DNA of 34,648 nt from Lachnospiraceae bacterium. Its GTDB lineage: Bacteria; Bacillota; Clostridia; Lachnospirales; Lachnospiraceae. Made by a program: the position numbers and the translations under genes. This document shows, in pieces, positions 32,644 to 34,648 of the stretch (position 1 is the stretch's first letter; each line of letters starts with the position of its first letter). Under the pieces are notes generated by a model. The model was not told where the DNA came from. It ran no database searches and saw nothing but the letters and a program-made list of their open reading frames with translations. The stretch covers positions 1 through 34,648 of the forward strand of contig JAFTXD010000074.1 in NCBI GenBank assembly GCA_017461775.1, written 5' to 3'.

Positions 32644-34648
32644 ATGTTCAAGAATTCAAAGAAGCGAAAGAGTTTCAGACAGACATTGGCTTGGATGTTA
32701 TCTTTAGCAATGATTCTGTCAAACCTGACAAATCTTCAGGTTTCGGCTTCGACAGTTTCTGGCGGCGATGTTGCAGCTGTTTCTGAGACTGTTAAAGAGT
32801 ATGTTCTGAATCCGGCTGACCTGGCTACCTTTGACAAAGGGGCAAAGACAGACGGTCAGGAAGAAGCAGCTGGAACAGACAACTATTTCACAATTCTTTG
32901 GGGAGCAAAGGCAGCAGTAAATGATAATTCAAAGACATTTTCTGATGATTTTGCGGCAACCAAGAGAATTAATTTTGGCGCAACTTCTACTGCAAGTGCA
33001 TATGCGGTGAAGTTTACCACTTCTAGTGCTGCTACCGTAAAGGTATGGTGGGCATGTGGCGGAGATGGCCGTCAGGTATCTGTATATGACAGCGAAAAGG
33101 CTGTGATTGCAGCTACTTCATTAGAATCTGTTAAGAATGAAATGTATATTTCCGAGCTTTCCGTAGCAGAAGCTGGCACCTATTATTTAGGTGGTTTAGA
33201 GGGAAACAATTACCTCTATAAAATTACAGTAACTGAAGGCGCACAGGCACCAGTAGCAACCGACGCACCCACTGAGGCACCTGCAACTGAGGCACCAGCA
33301 ACTGAGGCACCTGCAACTGAGGCACCAGCAACTGAAGCACCTGCAGAAACTGAAGCTCCTGCAGCCACCGAAGCACCTGCTGTAGCGTATGACCCATCCA
33401 AGATTGATGTATGGGATTTCGGTGCAGAGCAGCTTGATACTGCAAAGTACAACAATATGCTTACCGCAGATGTTATGAATGCATGGTATGACAGTAGTGT
33501 TACACCGGGCTCTAAGGGACCAAATCTTGCATCTTGCTCTGTGAAGGATGCAGATGGCAAGGTATTGTTTGAGTTTAATGACGGTGGTTATCCTGCAACT
33601 CACAGACTTCGTACCATGAACACCGCAGTGACCAGATACGATGAGAAAAGCAAGAGTCTGGCAGGTGTTACTTACAACGGATTTATTTACTCCAACAAGG
33701 GAGCAACATCTTCTGTGTATGTAGCATTTGATTTGAGCGCCGGAGAGAAGTTCTCAGCAGTTGTATCTTCTAATGGTACTGTTGCGGATTATGTTATCGA
33801 GTCACCATCAGGCGTGAAGACAGAATACATCAATGGTTATGATGCAGTGGAAGGTGCTTCTATCATCACCTTCTATCCTACCGAGGATGGTCTTCACAAG
33901 ATTTATACTACCAAGGAGAAGTTAGTTATCTGTCGTGCTTATGTTGAACCCGCTATCGAAGTGGCTGTAAGCGGTACTGTTACTGCACCGGCAGACCTTG
34001 CTGATTACAGCATTCTCTTTACCAACAACCAGAGCAAGGCTGTTACCGAAGCTGAGGTGACAGACGGAAAGTATTCTGCGACCTTATTTGCTGGTTTTGA
34101 TTACACCTTAACTCTTGGAGATGCAGACGGATACGTTATTTCTGAGGGCACAGCACTTAGCCTTGGTTCTGAAACTACTGCAACTGCTGACGTCAAGGTT
34201 GTTGCTGTAGAAAAGTTTGCTGTTACAGGTAACCTTGTAGGTTTACCAGCAGATGTGGCTGCAAATCTTAAGTTAGAATTTGTTTCTGATGAAATCTTTG
34301 TTCCGGAAGTTACCGTTACCGGTACAACCTATGCAACTGAATTAGAAAGCGGTATTGAATATACCGTAAAGGAATCCGGCATCAATGATTATAGCTTAGT
34401 ATCTCCTACTACTGCGAAAATTACTGCAGCCGGTACCTTAGATATTACTTTTGAGAAGAAGCCTGTGTATGATATTACCATCGCTCCTGAGGGCGCAACA
34501 GCTTCTGATCTTGCAAATGCAACCTTTACTTTTACCAACTTAAATGAAACTGGTTATGTATATACCTTTACCGGAACTGAAAATATTCAGTTACGTGATG
34601 GTGTGTATGAGGTTAAGGTAACAAACAGTGCACCTTATGTTCAGAAGT
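32644..34648 (+). CDS. Large secreted multidomain surface protein, 3' end beyond the window
   Basis: Open for 668 codons to the window edge. Residues 1-35 are a signal peptide: basic MFKNSKKRKSFRQ, hydrophobic core, cleavage after VSA. Residues ~50-198 resemble the beta-sandwich module of clostridial pectate lyases (TKRINFGA, YAVKFTTSS, YYLGGL, LYKITV). A Thr/Glu/Ala/Pro linker covers ~203-246. A second domain opens with VWDFGAEQLD (~256-265), as in Lachnospiraceae pectinesterase and polysaccharide-binding proteins. From ~437 at least three ~85-residue Ig-like modules follow. A downstream catalytic domain (for example pectinesterase or pectate lyase) is likely but not visible. AAGGAGG is 8 nt before ATG 32644. 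Confidence 0.85.
   Translation, partial: MFKNSKKRKSFRQTLAWMLSLAMILSNLTNLQVSASTVSGGDVAAVSETVKEYVLNPADLATFDKGAKTDGQEEAAGTDNYFTILWGAKAAVNDNSKTFSDDFAATKRINFGATSTASAYAVKFTTSSAATVKVWWACGGDGRQVSVYDSEKAVIAATSLESVKNEMYISELSVAEAGTYYLGGLEGNNYLYKITVTEGAQAPVATDAPTEAPATEAPATEAPATEAPATEAPAETEAPAATEAPAVAYDPSKIDVWDFGAEQLDTAKYNNMLTADVMNAWYDSSVTPGSKGPNLASCSVKDADGKVLFEFNDGGYPATHRLRTMNTAVTRYDEKSKSLAGVTYNGFIYSNKGATSSVYVAFDLSAGEKFSAVVSSNGTVADYVIESPSGVKTEYINGYDAVEGASIITFYPTEDGLHKIYTTKEKLVICRAYVEPAIEVAVSGTVTAPADLADYSILFTNNQSKAVTEAEVTDGKYSATLFAGFDYTLTLGDADGYVISEGTALSLGSETTATADVKVVAVEKFAVTGNLVGLPADVAANLKLEFVSDEIFVPEVTVTGTTYATELESGIEYTVKESGINDYSLVSPTTAKITAAGTLDITFEKKPVYDITIAPEGATASDLANATFTFTNLNETGYVYTFTGTENIQLRDGVYEVKVTNSAPYVQK
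33271..33380 (+). repeat. 15-bp tandem repeat encoding a Thr-Glu-Ala-Pro-Ala linker
   Basis: Five near-identical 15-bp units, ACTGAGGCACCTGCA or ACTGAGGCACCAGCA, fill 33271-33345 in alternating order, so a 30-bp higher unit is also present; degenerate copies run to about 33380. Each unit is one TEAPA in frame with the surface protein. Confidence 0.9.

Noticed and set aside
33271-33380. Regularly spaced short repeats resembling a CRISPR array
   Set aside because: Units are contiguous 15-bp copies without unique spacers and encode an in-frame Thr/Glu/Ala/Pro linker.
33196-33603. Open frames on the - strand across the surface-protein linker
   Set aside because: They mirror the low-complexity repeat (Ala/Ser/Gly or Cys/Arg/Ser strings) and overlap a clear + strand gene.

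Overview
The window looks like chromosomal DNA of a gut-type Lachnospiraceae/Clostridia bacterium. It is moderately AT-rich, with strong AGGAGG-type ribosome binding sites, TTGACA/TATAAT promoters and frequent hairpin-plus-T-run terminators. A SCIFF-type radical SAM maturase gene at the left end is typical of Clostridia. Nearly all genes are on the + strand; one CYTH-domain gene (12361-12855) is on the - strand. No rRNA, tRNA, CRISPR array or recognisable transposase was seen.

Layout. 1-1453: the tail of a probable SCIFF peptide gene, a terminator, and the scfB maturase, which is broken by one in-frame TAG at 596-598. 1537-2877: a PLP-dependent Orn/Lys/Arg-type decarboxylase behind two stacked hairpins. 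2882-7036: a small accessory-looking stretch with an MNT/HEPN two-gene module, an operon of histidine phosphatase, 2H phosphoesterase and DinB-like protein, an XRE regulator with a zinc ribbon, a ~390-nt hairpin-rich non-coding region and an unrecognised small gene. 7202-11188: glycogen phosphorylase (glgP) and 4-alpha-glucanotransferase (malQ), behind a strong promoter with a LacI-type operator and a 32-bp-stem hairpin in the leader. 11250-12352: a three-gene DUF3791 / DUF3990 (ADP-ribosyltransferase-like) / small-protein cassette with its own promoter and terminator.

12361-19202: CYTH protein (- strand), DJ-1/PfpI-family protein, M18 aminopeptidase, then MoxR ATPase, DUF58 protein and TgpA-like transglutaminase in a tight operon. 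19267-24091: a subtilisin-like protease without a signal peptide and two overlapping short MutS-family ATPases. 24136-28527: two membrane proteins, then GH51 and GH43 glycosidases, both without signal peptides, for intracellular arabino-oligosaccharide breakdown. 28666-32253: a sugar-binding-domain/GGDEF fusion co-transcribed with a methyl-accepting chemotaxis protein. 32521 to the end: a catabolite-control (cre) site, promoter and leader in front of a large secreted multidomain protein that runs off the window.

Together the right two thirds suggest a plant-polysaccharide and glycogen user that may link sugar sensing to c-di-GMP, chemotaxis and a surface carbohydrate-binding protein. The points most worth a second look are the DUF3791/DUF3990 cassette, the glgP leader hairpin, the sugar-sensor GGDEF/MCP pair, the MutS pair, the repeated-arm hairpin region near 6.3 kb and the amber codon in scfB. 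All family names come from reading motifs by eye; no database search was run.
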